Below, one piece after another: positions 30,656 through 41,019 of a stretch of 64,000 nucleotides of DNA. Both the position numbers and the translations under genes were made by a program. The notes below the pieces were generated by a model. It did no database searches and was not told where the DNA came from. It saw nothing but the letters and a program-made list of their open reading frames with translations. Every line of letters starts with the position of its first letter. Positions within the stretch are counted from its first letter, which is position 1. The DNA comes from DATBQN01 sp963799925. GTDB taxonomy: Bacteria > Acidobacteriota > Thermoanaerobaculia > Multivoradales > UBA5704. The stretch is from contig CAWCYZ010000001.1 of NCBI GenBank assembly GCA_963799925.1, positions 186,001-250,000 on the forward strand, in the 5' to 3' direction.

Positions 30656-33647
30656 CTACGGTTTCTCTTTGCCCCCCACCCGCCGCAGGCTCTTCGCGAT
30701 GACCTCGGTCAGCGCCCGGTAGCGGATGGCCTCTTCGTCCGCCTCGACCGCCTTTTTCCGCACCGTGACCTTGTATCCGCCGACCACGGTCTCCGTGGTC
30801 GTGGGCCGCAGGGAGAGCAAGGTGAAGAGTTCCTCCGGGGCGACCACATGCACACGGGCGAGGTCGGCGGCCGGGAGCTTCGCCTTCAAGGCCGCTTCGA
30901 TCTTCGCGAGGCGCGGGCGCTCCAAGGCGAGGACTGCGACCTCCTGGAATCCGGCTTCAAGGCACTTCAGGACGTTCCCGACCTCCTGCGCCACGGTGGA
31001 GGTGACCGAGATCTCGCAGGCGACGGGACAGCCCTTCGCGCCTCAGGGCCACATCCACGCTGCCCGCCGCCAGGGAGTCGCCTCCTCGATCATCGCCCGG
31101 TAGCCCTTGGACTCGGCCCAGCGCTTCACGAGTTCCTGGAGGTACTGGTGCTCCGGCCCGCCGCGGCCGAGGGGCGGAGGCTGTGATGGCGCAGCTCGCC
31201 GCTCGCGAGGTGGAGGCGCTGATGGTGAGGCGGTCGGTGCCGCCGCCGGCGCCCGCCGGCGGTTCGGGCTCCTCTCGTGGAGCCGGAGCCTGGTGCGCCC
31301 TCTCCGCTATCTCCTGCGCCTTCTGTCTCGCGGCATACCGTTCCCGTGAGCGCAGATGATCGTCTCGCGCCGCGCGCTCGCGACTTCGGGCGGAACTACC
31401 GCGAGGAGCCGCGTCGCGAGGTTGCAGTCGCCCTGGGCGTTGTCGATCCGCGCCACCGCCTCCCCGACCCGGAGGCTCATGAGGTCGGCCGGCCCGAAGA
31501 AGGAGAGGCCCTCGGCGAGGGTCTTCGCATCCCGCTCCCCGACCCGGAAGACGATCGTGTGCCGGCATTCGCCATGAGGGCCGAGCCGACCTCGGGAGCT
31601 TTGGCCTCGAGCTGCCGGAGATCCTGGTGGGCGAGGGTGAGCCCCAAGGCATACTTCCTCGCACCCGAGAGGAGAAGGGCCATGGAGGGAGTCGCGACCT
31701 CCTGGCATTCGTCGCGCGTAGAGGAAGAAGGGCCGGCGCTCCTCCCGTTTCGTCTCCTGCCGGCTCATCGCTACCTGGTGGAACTTGGAGACGAAGAGGC
31801 TCCCGAGGAGCGCGGCGTTCTCTTCACCGATTGCGCCCTGGGAGAGTCGCGCGAGGAAGATCTGGCCCTGGTCGAGGGCGGCGCGAAGATCAAGTCGGCT
31901 CTCCCTGGCTCCTACGATCTGCCGCACGGTCTTGCTCCTCAGGAATCCATCGAGGCGGGTCAGGATCGCGCCCAGGCTCTTCCCGGCCGCGAGCTGGAAC
32001 TCGTGGCGGAAGTATGAAGTGAGGTACGGGTCCTCGACCGCGGCGAGGAGTCGCTCGCGGGTCGCACGATCCACGAGGAACTCGCGGAGATCAAGGAGCG
32101 TCGCTCCAGGGTTTTCGAGGAGCACCAAGACCGCAATCCCGAGGAGCGAGGTCATCTGATCGCCCCAGGAGGTCGAGAAGCGCCGGAAGATGCCGACGAG
32201 ATCCGAGGCGAGGAGGGTGCGTTCCAGCTCCGTGTGCGCTTCGAGGATGTTCCAGGCAATGGGGTGGGTGGTATCCGCCAGGGTCGAAGAGGATCGTGTT
32301 GTCGAGCCACGCTCCTCGGGAATGCGGCCCACGATCTCGTCCACAAGATCGCCGTGGGGATCGAGGACGCCCACGCCTCGGCCGGCTTCGATGTCCTGGG
32401 TGATGAGGTCAAGAAGGAGCGTGGACTTGCCGCTCCCCGAGGCGCCGACGACATGCAGGTGCCGGAGCCGGAGTTCAGTCGGGAGCCCGACCGGCACTGC
32501 CCGGCCGTGATGCCGGTTCTCGCCGAGGAGCACGCCATCACCCACGGGAAGTGCGGGCGCAGCCTTCGTGCGCCGCACTTCCCTGAGGAGCTTCGGGACC
32601 CTGACCGAGGCGCTCGGGAGATGTACGAGTCCTGCAAGCTCGTCGCTCCCCAGGATCATGCCCGGCCGGCGGCTCGTGCGGCTCATGATCTCCGCTATCG
32701 CCTCGTCTCCCTCTTCCGCAGCGAGCGGCAGAGAGCTCGTTCCCGGCGGGATCGCCGAAGTGGGTCAAGGCTCCCGCGAGGTCGCGGATGATGCGCCAGG
32801 CGCCCGATGCGGTTTGGCTCTTCGCCGCGAGCCGGAGGCAGGCGGCATACAAGGGTCGGGAGATCTTCTCCCGCGCCTGCTTCGTGAGTTCCGGGTAGTC
32901 GGCGAAAAAGGGATCGCCACGGGGCGAGTGGACTGCGCGCATGACGCTCTCGGCCCACTCTTCCCGGACGCGCTCGAAGAGGATCTGCACGAGGCCCGCC
33001 TCGCCGGGTTCGAGTTCGGAGAGGGCACCGAAAAGCGGCAGGAGCGGGTCGGGATCGAGCGAGCGGAAGGACGCCAAGGGCAGCATGAACTCGCGGGCCA
33101 AGCCGAAGTGGAGGGCGACGGTCTCGCCCGTGCCGCGTGCCAAGGCATGCCGCAAGCTCTCCTCCTCGGGTGAGATCGAGACTTCCGGGAAGAAGGCCCG
33201 GAGTTGGTTTGCGAGGAGTCCCGCATCCGGCCGGCGCGAGACAAACTGCACCCGGAGTTCGTCCGGAAGGCCCACAACCTCGAAGACCAAGGGCAGCTCG
33301 CCGCCGGAGAGGGAAAGAAGGAAGCGCTCCGCGCTCGCGGGGCTCACCGCCTCACTGGAAGGCAAGGAGACCGCGCACTCGACCAGGGGCTCGTCGGAAT
33401 CGAACGCTTCCGGTTCGGGCTCTTCAAGCTCCGGCAGATCCTCCACCGGCCGGGATGGCGCGAGGATGCGGCTGAGGAAGCTCGGCCGGTGGCCGTCGTC
33501 AGTGGCTTGCGGGAGGAAGTATCCAGCGAAGGGTATGTAGGGCGGTTCGAGCACCACCGGCTGGGAGAACTCCTGCCAGCCCCGACCTCGCAGCTCCCAG
33601 GCGTAGAACTGCTCGGTCAGGCGCTCGGGCAGGGTGAGACGGGGCAT
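30656..33647 (-). CDS. HerA/VirD4-like conjugation ATPase with C-terminal nuclease-like domain (several frameshifts)
   Basis: Large protein (about 990 residues) in pieces. The N-terminal third (33,647 to about 32,740) has no P-loop and resembles the N-domain of DUF87-type conjugative ATPases. The ATPase domain has Walker A GASGSGKSTLLLDL, then GVLDPHGDLVDEIVGRIPEE, a Walker B-like FFLY(I/A) region near 31,715, KYALGLTLAHQDLRQLE and FRVGERDAK. The C-terminal 180 residues contain GSVDVALRREG and VACEISVTSTVAQEV, a PD-(D/E)XK-like fold often attached to this ATPase family. Frame changes occur near 32,733, 32,290-32,320, 31,715, 31,590, 31,340 and 31,050. Probable role: moving DNA during transfer. 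ATG at 33647 opens MPRLTLPERLTEQFYAW; a start at 33689 is possible. Confidence 0.75.
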
Positions 33648-33663
33648 TCGATTGCGGCGGCGG

Positions 33664-34338
33664 TTATGTCCTCTTGCCGCGCGGCTCAAAGATAATCTTA
33701 CGCGCCTCCTCCGAGAGTCCGCGCACGCCTTGAGCCGTAGTCACCTGATCGATGGCTTCGAGGACGGCATGATGCACCGACTCCCGGAACATGATCGCGG
33801 TGTCCTCGTTGAAGTATGTGACAGGGCGGAAGATGAGGCCGTAGAAGAAGCCCGTGACCGGCATGGAGAGGACCGTGGGCTCAAGTCCCACGTCGCCGTA
33901 GCGGACGAGCGCCCCAAGAGCGAAGAGGAGGCCGAGGAAGACGGTGAACCCGCTGAAGCCGGAGAACATCGGGGAAGACTCCCCGTTCTCCGGGTTCCCG
34001 AAGATGCGGACCAGGGCGCCGCCCATCATGAGGGCGAGAAGGATGAAGCCTGCATCGAGGAGGGTGCGGGAGATCCGGGCGAGCCACCAGGAGAAGAAGA
34101 ACCCGGTGCCGAAGGGAGCGGCGCAGATGTCGAAGTTCAGGTGCTCGCGGCTCACCCGGAGATAGACGCGCTTTCCGGAGCCAAGACCACTCTCCTTCCA
34201 CTCGACGGTAGAGATCTTGAGGTCGGGGATCTGGCGCTTTGCGATGCCGGCCTTAACGAGTTCGTAGAAGTCGAGGGATGAGGTGGCAAATCCCTCGATC
34301 AGGGAGTGCCAGTGACCTTCCACCTGCGGCTTGCGCAT
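33664..34338 (-). CDS. Conserved membrane protein coupled to the ATPase gene
   Basis: Protein of 224 residues with a soluble N-domain (about 1-75, including KRVYLRVSREHLNFDICAAP) and two or three TM helices (FILLALMMGGALVRIF; FTVFLGLLFALGALVRYG), then a soluble tail. I recall similar proteins next to HerA/VirD4-like ATPases with nuclease-like tails in other bacteria, so a membrane platform for the ATPase is a reasonable guess. ATG at 34338 has GGAGG 7 nt upstream. The stop lies 16 bp before the ATPase start. Confidence 0.65.
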   Translation of the reverse strand: MRKPQVEGHWHSLIEGFATSSLDFYELVKAGIAKRQIPDLKISTVEWKESGLGSGKRVYLRVSREHLNFDICAAPFGTGFFFSWWLARISRTLLDAGFILLALMMGGALVRIFGNPENGESSPMFSGFSGFTVFLGLLFALGALVRYGDVGLEPTVLSMPVTGFFYGLIFRPVTYFNEDTAIMFRESVHHAVLEAIDQVTTAQGVRGLSEEARKIIFEPRGKRT

Positions 34339-34386
34339 GACCTGCCTCCGCAACCTCTCAGATCAGGCGACAATTCAGCGCCGATC

Positions 34387-37300
34387 TTATTGCTGAAAAT
34401 AGCCGGTAATGTCGATGATATAATCGACCGAGCCCGCAGCATTCATACCGCAAAGAACTGAAAGGGTACCGTCCGGATTCAGCGCAACTACCTGGTTGTT
34501 CGCACGCACCTGTCCAGGACGGAAATTGATCGTGGAAGTAGGTGAGCTGCTGATAGTAGGGGCGAGCGTCAAAAAGCCGTCCGCAGAAGGATGCACAACT
34601 GTTACGTTCACGGCCACTGCCGTTGTCCTCGCCCGCACTCCGCATAGACCGATGAACTGAACTTTTCGGATCTCGCCGCCGACTATAGCCGGCCCGTTTG
34701 GATCGCCCGGCGTCCGCGTGTCGAGGAGCCGACAGGGAGACACCGTATGGAAGAAGCTCCCGGCGGTCGGATCGCAGGGCGCAGTTGTAAACGTCATATC
34801 TGTGCCATGAACCGTGGTCCAGAGGTTCGACGCGGTCGCGCGGTAGTGATAGAGCGTGCCGCACTGGAGCGGCTCGCTGATCGCCTCGGTATACTCTAGA
34901 GGAGCGGTTCCCTGACCGGCGATGTCATTGCCGCCGATATAGTTGTAGTTCGTATCCGGCCCGTACTCAATCGAGGCGATGGTGAATGATCCGTTGGGGT
35001 TCACGTTGCCATGAAGGTTTACTGAGTATTGTGTGATGCCGTCCGCGGCGCCAGTCGTGACCTGCGGTATGCTGGCATCGCTTGCAAAGTCTAAGGAGAA
35101 GGTGCTCTGACTACTCACGCTTACAATCTGTTGCGAGATGGGGCTGATTCCCATGAATTGTGTCCCTGGAGGCCCGCCGGACACGTACTGGACATTATAA
35201 GTTCCCTCTGGCACTACAAATATTTCAGGTGCAAATACGTGGGTAAACGTTCCAGCTGGTCCCGATACTTGAAACGTGATATTGCCGGACCAAGGAGAAC
35301 CGTCAAGGGTTGCCTGGGTATTGAGGATACCCATATGCGGCGAGGTCTCATAGGCAAAGGTAAAGGTAAGAGTGCCCCCTGGCAGAAGGGTCATATCGCT
35401 GCCCGATGGGCTTACGGCCGCAAAGGCAGCGCCCGCCGGCCCTCCTGAATTCGGAACTATCCCGTAGGCACCTGCCGGCAGATTCGGGAAGGTTGTCTCG
35501 CCCGACCCATCGAAGCTGTGTGGGCCGTAGACCGTATAAGCCAGTGGTCCCGTCCAAGGGCCACCGTCGAGGGTAGCGTTCACAACGATTGTGCCCGTCT
35601 GCGAACTTGGCCCGGAGCTAAACTGTAATGTGTACGTGAGCGTCGCTCCGTCCGCAAGTCTCTGAAATCCAGGGGTCACGGCGACTAGTGCTGCGTTGGG
35701 ACCGCCGAAAATGTCCTGGATGCCATAGATACCAATGCCCACGGTAGATACAGGAAATGAAGCTGGTACAGTGCTGCCATAACTGTAACCAAAGCCTCCA
35801 ACGACGCTGTATGCGACATTGCCAGTCCACGGTGCGCCATCAAGTGTCGCCTGGACGACAACCGTTCCATTTCCCCACGGCTGGCCGCCGCAGTCTACCG
35901 TCCTGAATGTCTGGTCGATGCCACTTGTTGGGCCAGCCGAGTTTTGGCCGGTTACCTGATAGTGATATAGGGTGCCGCATGCCAGACCGCTTACAGATTG
36001 CGTAAATGCCAGGCCATTCGAGCCAGTCCCTACAGACTGTAAAGGCGTCGCATTCGTATACGTCGAGGTGAGTCCGTAGTAGAAGAATGCATACGCGAGG
36101 TTTCCACCATTTGGCGTGATGATTGCGTGCAGCGTCGCGCTCGCCTGCGTGATCCCATCGACACTTTCGTTCGCGACGCTCGGTCGGGAGGTGCTGCAAT
36201 CTAAAGTTCTGAAGGTTTGCCACAGGCCTGCGCTTGGACCTGCACTGTTCGACGCTACGGCGTTAAAGCTGTAGGTCGTGCCGCAGCTTAGGCCGTTTAT
36301 CGCCCACCCTAGCTCCACGGAGCTTGTCGCGGACCCCATGGGCTGAGGCGGCGTCGAGGTCGGCGAGGCAGGATTCGTGCCGTACTGGAAGTTGCCTGTC
36401 GTCTGAAGACCGTTCGGGTTTATCAGTGCGTACAGAGCTGCGCTCGTCTGCGTAATCCCATCGGCCCATTCGGAAGTTATCGTTGGCGCCGAGGAGGTTG
36501 GGCAAGAGCCCGTCATGAAGGTCTGAATCTGTCCGTTCCCGGTACCCGCACTGTTAGAGCCAATCGCATAGTAAGCATAGGTCGTCCCGCAGGCGAGATT
36601 CGCCGCGACCGCCGAGTAGGGAACCGTAGTCGTCCCCAAGCCGATGTATTGCTGCCCGGTGTAGCTCGGTGAGTGCACGACATCGGTGCCATAAGCGAAG
36701 TAGACATTGGTGCCGAGGCCATTTGGGTTCACCCACCCATGCAGGTTCGCGCTCGTCGCAGTGACCTGATCAAAGACTCCTGTCGTGAGAGTGGGTTGGC
36801 TATTTTGGGTGAGGTGCACGTAGTTTACCGTAACCGTCTGACTGGAGCCCGGCATTACCAGGCTATTCGTGGTCGAGGTGCTCGCATCGTTGCCAGTACC
36901 GCTCCAGCTCCCAACGCCAAAGCTACTCGCAGGATATGCCGAGACCTGAATGTTCTCGCTAGCGACATACTGGCCTGTTCCACAACCCGAGCTGTGTGCA
37001 GGCGAAGCCGTTGGGAGGCCGCCTCCGGAGGAATCATTTCTCGCGAGAGTCAAGTTATAGCAGCCCGGCGGGGGCGGGGGGCAATTTACGCGCACCAAAC
37101 CGCTGCCAGTGTCCACTAAGAGATGACAGCTTCCGCCGACGGTAAAGTCCGCCGCACTATCGGAGTTATTTCCGTATGAACTCCAGGAACTCCTCTCCCC
37201 TGCGGCATTTACCGTTCGAGCCCGCCAATGGTAATTGTCACCGATAAGCCCGTTTGCCGTTGCCTCGGCGAGATGGCCAGAATCTACCAAGGGGCTTGTC

Positions 37301-38478
37301 TGTGTAGGCGATCCTGTAAAAGAGCCTCCATTTTCTGTAAGACGATGGAGTTCAATCTCGAGGCCAATCTGTCGTCCCAAGGGGTCCGTCACAAAACCGC
37401 GAAACTTCACGGTGTTCTCGACCGTATCACCGCCTACCGGGATAGGTGTTTTTCCATCTGATTGGAATTGGCCGAGACAGGTTCCAGTCGAAGTGCTAAC
37501 GTCACACAGCCCGATGTCTGATTGGTAAAGGTTGCATTGTGCGCTTTGACTGCTGAGCGTCGGGTCATCGGAGATCCAGCAAAGACTAGTCTTCGAGTAA
37601 ATCCCATATGTGCGTCTCGCGGCTACATCATGGCCAAACCCAGTGACTGAGGCCATCCAGTAGCGCCACTCGTACGAGTTGCTATCTCCCGGCTGCGGCC
37701 ACTGTTTGTAGACATAAAATGGCTTAGCCAGCGGCGAAGAGTGGTTTGCACTACCGTCATAGGGAGAATATATGAAACTGCCAGTATATCCTTGAGCTGG
37801 AGGAACTGTTGGCTGAACGTAGAAGCACATGAACGGCACAGGCTGTGACAAGAGGCCACACGTGTGCATTACGGAACCACCTAAACTGCTGGTGGAAGGG
37901 TCCTCCTGGAAAGTTTGACCGTTCGAGAGCTTGTCAAACGTAGATGCGCAGTGATCTCGGTCGGGGGTGTTAAAGCGCCCATCACTAGCGCACGCGGACC
38001 AAGGGTGGAACATGTTTAAGGCTGAGTGATCTCCGGAGCGATATCTTTCGCAGAATCCGTCAGCTACCTTCCACGCAGACGCATATATGTTGAACTTCTC
38101 GATGGCTAGAGAAATTCCATCACCACTGTCGTCGAGCTGCCAGGCACCGATTCCGGGATGCCAAAATGCACGCCGATACGGATCTCCGGCCTGTGATTGA
38201 CCAGGCGGACTGAGTGTCGGACCGTCGTCCAGTGGGCTGCGGCTCAGAGCCATGGGTGACGGCGTGAAACTCGCGGTTGCGTCCGCTACTTCCCACCAAG
38301 TGGGAGTGAGCATATAGGCAACCAGCTTATCGGAGGTTAACCCACCACAGTTATTGATATGATAGTCTGCCACAAGGCGAACGTCACTCAGTGGTTGTTG
38401 GCCGAACGTATAGGCCACCGCAGAATCAGGTAGGCCAATAAGCAGACTTAGCAGGAGGGCCACTCGGGTGCTTGTCAC
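34387..38478 (-). CDS. Large secreted multi-domain protein with FN3-like and beta-sandwich repeats
   Basis: 1363 residues with a cleavable signal peptide (VALLLSLLIGLPDSAVA). A unique N-domain (about 25-340) is rich in Cys, Trp and Tyr. Then come at least five FN3-like repeats with a shared pattern: DGITQ(T/A/Y)SA.L.A.INPNG, a fibre-like FQYGT, and LxCGTxYxYxxxxxNSAG. Between repeats are three copies of a (V/T)QATLDG.PW(T/S)G unit with PEGA/SpaA-like spacing. The C-terminal module (SPCRLLDTRTPGDPNGP to YIIDITGYFQ) is a terminal domain common in secreted proteins of Acidobacteriota and relatives. GTG start overlaps the upstream TGA (GTGA). G+C is clearly below the flanking genes. Likely a surface or adhesion factor; the ligand is unknown. 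Confidence 0.7.
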   Translation of the reverse strand: MTSTRVALLLSLLIGLPDSAVAYTFGQQPLSDVRLVADYHINNCGGLTSDKLVAYMLTPTWWEVADATASFTPSPMALSRSPLDDGPTLSPPGQSQAGDPYRRAFWHPGIGAWQLDDSGDGISLAIEKFNIYASAWKVADGFCERYRSGDHSALNMFHPWSACASDGRFNTPDRDHCASTFDKLSNGQTFQEDPSTSSLGGSVMHTCGLLSQPVPFMCFYVQPTVPPAQGYTGSFIYSPYDGSANHSSPLAKPFYVYKQWPQPGDSNSYEWRYWMASVTGFGHDVAARRTYGIYSKTSLCWISDDPTLSSQSAQCNLYQSDIGLCDVSTSTGTCLGQFQSDGKTPIPVGGDTVENTVKFRGFVTDPLGRQIGLEIELHRLTENGGSFTGSPTQTSPLVDSGHLAEATANGLIGDNYHWRARTVNAAGERSSWSSYGNNSDSAADFTVGGSCHLLVDTGSGLVRVNCPPPPPGCYNLTLARNDSSGGGLPTASPAHSSGCGTGQYVASENIQVSAYPASSFGVGSWSGTGNDASTSTTNSLVMPGSSQTVTVNYVHLTQNSQPTLTTGVFDQVTATSANLHGWVNPNGLGTNVYFAYGTDVVHSPSYTGQQYIGLGTTTVPYSAVAANLACGTTYAYYAIGSNSAGTGNGQIQTFMTGSCPTSSAPTITSEWADGITQTSAALYALINPNGLQTTGNFQYGTNPASPTSTPPQPMGSATSSVELGWAINGLSCGTTYSFNAVASNSAGPSAGLWQTFRTLDCSTSRPSVANESVDGITQASATLHAIITPNGGNLAYAFFYYGLTSTYTNATPLQSVGTGSNGLAFTQSVSGLACGTLYHYQVTGQNSAGPTSGIDQTFRTVDCGGQPWGNGTVVVQATLDGAPWTGNVAYSVVGGFGYSYGSTVPASFPVSTVGIGIYGIQDIFGGPNAALVAVTPGFQRLADGATLTYTLQFSSGPSSQTGTIVVNATLDGGPWTGPLAYTVYGPHSFDGSGETTFPNLPAGAYGIVPNSGGPAGAAFAAVSPSGSDMTLLPGGTLTFTFAYETSPHMGILNTQATLDGSPWSGNITFQVSGPAGTFTHVFAPEIFVVPEGTYNVQYVSGGPPGTQFMGISPISQQIVSVSSQSTFSLDFASDASIPQVTTGAADGITQYSVNLHGNVNPNGSFTIASIEYGPDTNYNYIGGNDIAGQGTAPLEYTEAISEPLQCGTLYHYRATASNLWTTVHGTDMTFTTAPCDPTAGSFFHTVSPCRLLDTRTPGDPNGPAIVGGEIRKVQFIGLCGVRARTTAVAVNVTVVHPSADGFLTLAPTISSSPTSTINFRPGQVRANNQVVALNPDGTLSVLCGMNAAGSVDYIIDITGYFQQ

Positions 38479-39515
38479 TTAGAGGTCCCCCATAACACGA
38501 TCCGTGCCTCTCCGAGAAGCGGAGCAATTTTAGGATCGTTGGTGATAAATAGGAAATCCTCTTCGGCGCCACTGCCTAGATCCAACGCGTCTAATTCTCT
38601 TCTGGGATCTGAGATATAGCGAAGCTTTGCTGAGGTTACATAACGAACGCGGCCATTGCCCTCATAGTCTAGCCAGGCGACGGTCACACGAGTATCACGA
38701 GCCGTTGTAGTGGCCAAGTTGCGGATCGTTCCTCCGAGGTCATACCGAGTTCCGCCCTCCGATAAGCCATCCTCGTAGACCTTAAATTGAAACATCCGTG
38801 GTGCAGCCTGAGCGAAGACATAATCGACGTGCCAGTCGATAGCCGTAACCTCCCCACCGGGATGAGGTGCTTCAATCTCGAAGGGACCAGGCTCCCCAGG
38901 CCGTAGAAAGTCAACAGGTACCGTCGTAGTCGCCGTTGCTAGCGGTTCGCCGTGAGGCCCGATGAGACGTGCAGTAAGGCCCGTGATCCTGACCGAGCAA
39001 CGAGTCTGATTGCGCAGCATACCTGTCACCTTCCAAGTGGAGGTAGACCACGTAAAGACCGAGGTGTCGAGAACGATTACTTTCCCGTCAAGATTAGCCG
39101 TATTAAAGTACGGCCCATAGTATCCGTAAAGTGACTTGAATGCATTAGCGTCCGGAGCCGCAGACCTGTCTGGAGACGGGGCTGGTGCTGCGAGGGAGAC
39201 TCCCGGTGGTGGCGAGAAATGCGATACCGTATCCGGCGGAGTTGGAATAACCGGTAGGAGTGCAGCAGCGTCGGCGGCAGCGGCGTTCGGATCGGTGGAC
39301 GAGGGAGCAGGAGAACAAAGGGAGGAAAGAGAGGAGTCGGTTTTCTTTTGAGACGTTGAGGGCTTCTGCTGAGCGAATAAGCCAAAAGAGACAAGCCCAA
39401 GAACTAAGACTGCGCCAACTGAGATCAGCAGCGACCGACGAAATGCAAGTGGTACTCTCTCATTGGTTTCCATCTTGGCTAGAACTCCGTTTAGCATAGA
39501 GGAACGAGGTGTCAT
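38475..39515 (-). CDS. Membrane-anchored exported protein, partner of the large secreted protein
   Basis: Up to 346 residues: a single N-terminal TM anchor (LLISVGAVLVLGLVSFGLFA), a long Pro/Ala/Ser-rich linker (about 55-130), then an Ig-like domain of the FxLYD type (WKVTGMLRNQTRCSVRITGLTARLIGPHGE.. and GGTIRNLATTTARDTRVTVAWLDYEGNGR). Start is uncertain; an ATG at 39473 (METNERV) is preceded by GGAG and may be the real one. Its stop overlaps the next gene's GTG, so the two proteins are made together. Function unknown; both probably act at the cell envelope. Confidence 0.6.
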   Translation of the reverse strand: MTPRSSMLNGVLAKMETNERVPLAFRRSLLISVGAVLVLGLVSFGLFAQQKPSTSQKKTDSSLSSLCSPAPSSTDPNAAAADAAALLPVIPTPPDTVSHFSPPPGVSLAAPAPSPDRSAAPDANAFKSLYGYYGPYFNTANLDGKVIVLDTSVFTWSTSTWKVTGMLRNQTRCSVRITGLTARLIGPHGEPLATATTTVPVDFLRPGEPGPFEIEAPHPGGEVTAIDWHVDYVFAQAAPRMFQFKVYEDGLSEGGTRYDLGGTIRNLATTTARDTRVTVAWLDYEGNGRVRYVTSAKLRYISDPRRELDALDLGSGAEEDFLFITNDPKIAPLLGEARIVLWGTSK

Positions 39516-39688
39516 CCGAATTGTCTTGGTACAAGTATATACGCAATATACCTGCGTTTACCAGGGGGCGGCCCGGCGGCGATTGAGGCAGTCGGCGCCC
39601 CCGGCAGGACCACGGCCGTCTGTCAATGAGATTCGTCACACTTCTCTATTCCCCGCAAACAGCTTCTCCTTCAGCTGCTATTCCCGAT

Positions 39689-40435
39689 TCAGTGCTTAAC
39701 GAGCCGTTGGGCGCGTAACTTACTGACAGAGCTGGACTTTTTACTGACGCTTGGGGGCGACCTCCAGATCCCCTCGACCATGAGCCGCACGTAGATCTCG
39801 TGGTTGGGGAGGGAGGTGAGGTCTGAGGCCCCCAACTCCGGCTCGAACTCCCGCGCTAAGATGCGGGCATCGGTCGGCCGCCCGGAAGGAGACGAGGGTC
39901 CCCACAGTCCCCAGGATCGCCTCCCGGATCTCCGGGGCGGGCTGCGCGAGCCCCGCGCTACGAGCACCGCCGCAAACCCGAGGGCGTCCAAGACGTTCAT
40001 GCGCTGATCCTCCGACATGTAGGGTTTGCGTCTCCTCGGGATGCGGTCTGCGAGAACCGGAAAGACCTGCGCGAGCTGGAGCGCCACCTCGTATTTGCCC
40101 TTCCCCCGTGCAAGGGTATCCCTCACCGCCAGGCGTGAGACCCGTGCCACCCGGACGCCGCGCGCCTTGGCGAGTCGCTCGATCCGCCTGATTTCCTCCC
40201 TGCCGCGCTTCCGACGCCGGCAGCCCTTCGCCGCCACATCTTCGATGGCGAGCACAGCCGGCTCGTGGTACGTGAGGAGTTCGTCTACTTTGCGAAGCAG
40301 AGCGCCGCGCTTGGAGGAGACGATCCTCTCTCCCCAATCCACGAGGAAACTCGGAGCTTCGAGGACGGCAAAGGCGAAGCCTCTTGAGGTCGGATCGATA
40401 CCGACCACGATGTCACGAGCTGAGAGGCGCGCCAT
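39689..40435 (-). CDS. RuvC-like RNase H-fold nuclease, copy A
   Basis: Putative structure-specific nuclease. The RuvC/RNase H pattern is visible: VGIDPTSRGFAFAVLE (first Asp), VLAIEDVAAKG (Glu/Asp at the end of strand 4) and NVLDALGFA (last Asp). KGKYEVALQLAQVFPVLADRIPRRRKPYMSEDQRM matches copy B at 53.4 kb. About 85 residues follow the core that copy B lacks; a late frameshift could explain this tail. ATG at 40435 (MARLSARDIVV) sits 22 bp inside the end of the upstream XRE gene, so the two are co-translated. Confidence 0.7.
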   Translation of the reverse strand: MARLSARDIVVGIDPTSRGFAFAVLEAPSFLVDWGERIVSSKRGALLRKVDELLTYHEPAVLAIEDVAAKGCRRRKRGREEIRRIERLAKARGVRVARVSRLAVRDTLARGKGKYEVALQLAQVFPVLADRIPRRRKPYMSEDQRMNVLDALGFAAVLVARGSRSPPRRSGRRSWGLWGPSSPSGRPTDARILAREFEPELGASDLTSLPNHEIYVRLMVEGIWRSPPSVSKKSSSVSKLRAQRLVKH

Positions 40436-40757
40436 CTGAAGCTCCATGGAGAAAAGCAGAGCCGACTCTCTGCCGCCTCCTTTCTTGTCTCGCTTCGAGT
40501 CTCCGGCGGCGCTCGGCTACTTTCTCCCCGATCTCCTCGCACCGGCCGCGGAAGAGCGTGCAGACCGGAACCCCGAGAGCAGCCTCGTAGGCGAGTCCGG
40601 TTTCAAGCGAGGGTGTCCGAGTCCCGGATTCATAGCGCGACACCTTTACGCCCGTAGAGGCGCCGAGGAGATAGGCAAGTGCTGCCTGGGTCAGGTGGGC
40701 ATGCCGGCGATAACTGCGGAGGTAATAATTGAGGGGCCGTCCGTGAAGATGTGTCAT
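40413..40757 (-). CDS. XRE-family HTH protein
   Basis: 114 residues with one Cro/cI-type HTH (LTQAALAYLLGASTGVKVSRYESGTRTPSLETGLAYEAAL) and a basic C-terminal tail rich in Arg and Glu. It overlaps the RuvC-like gene downstream, forming a two-gene unit under the promoter at 40.9 kb. It may regulate this unit or bind DNA together with the nuclease. Confidence 0.75.
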   Translation of the reverse strand: MTHLHGRPLNYYLRSYRRHAHLTQAALAYLLGASTGVKVSRYESGTRTPSLETGLAYEAALGVPVCTLFRGRCEEIGEKVAERRRRLEARQERRRQRVGSAFLHGASDGAPLSS

Positions 40758-40885
40758 GGCAACACAAAGAATAGGCGGCGAGAAAGAAGCGTCGTTGAAG
40801 CGAGAGGAAAGGGCCGGAGACGAACTACGAGAGATCAGTTTCCCTACCGCATACGGACCACGATCTGAAACAAATGCACGTTAAT

Positions 40886-40915
40886 GTTATACGTCTAATA
40901 TTGCGTAAATGTCAA
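40886..40915 (-). promoter_or_regulatory. Sigma-70-type promoter for the XRE/RuvC-like unit
   Basis: On the minus strand TTGACA (40915-40910), an 18-nt spacer and TATAAC (40891-40886) form a near-consensus promoter about 130 nt upstream of the XRE start, in an A+T-rich patch that stands out in this genome. Confidence 0.6.
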
Positions 40916-40960
40916 GAGCGAGCAATCGGCTTCTGAGTAATGCGCCGCTGTAAAGAGAAA

Positions 40961-40982
40961 GCCCCAGGAGTGACCCTGGGGC
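40961..40982 (-). terminator. Rho-independent terminator after the ArdC-like gene
   Basis: Stem GCCCCAGG / CCTGGGGC followed on the minus strand by CTTTCTCTTT, 38 nt after the ArdC-like stop. Confidence 0.6.
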
Positions 40983-41019
40983 GATAGGAATGGAAGGAGT
41001 TTGAAGCGCAAGCAGAGTC

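Noticed and set aside
31277..32017. Plus-strand open frames opposite the first ATPase gene
   Set aside because: Shadows; Walker A, DPHGD and other motifs are on the minus strand in broken but overlapping frames.
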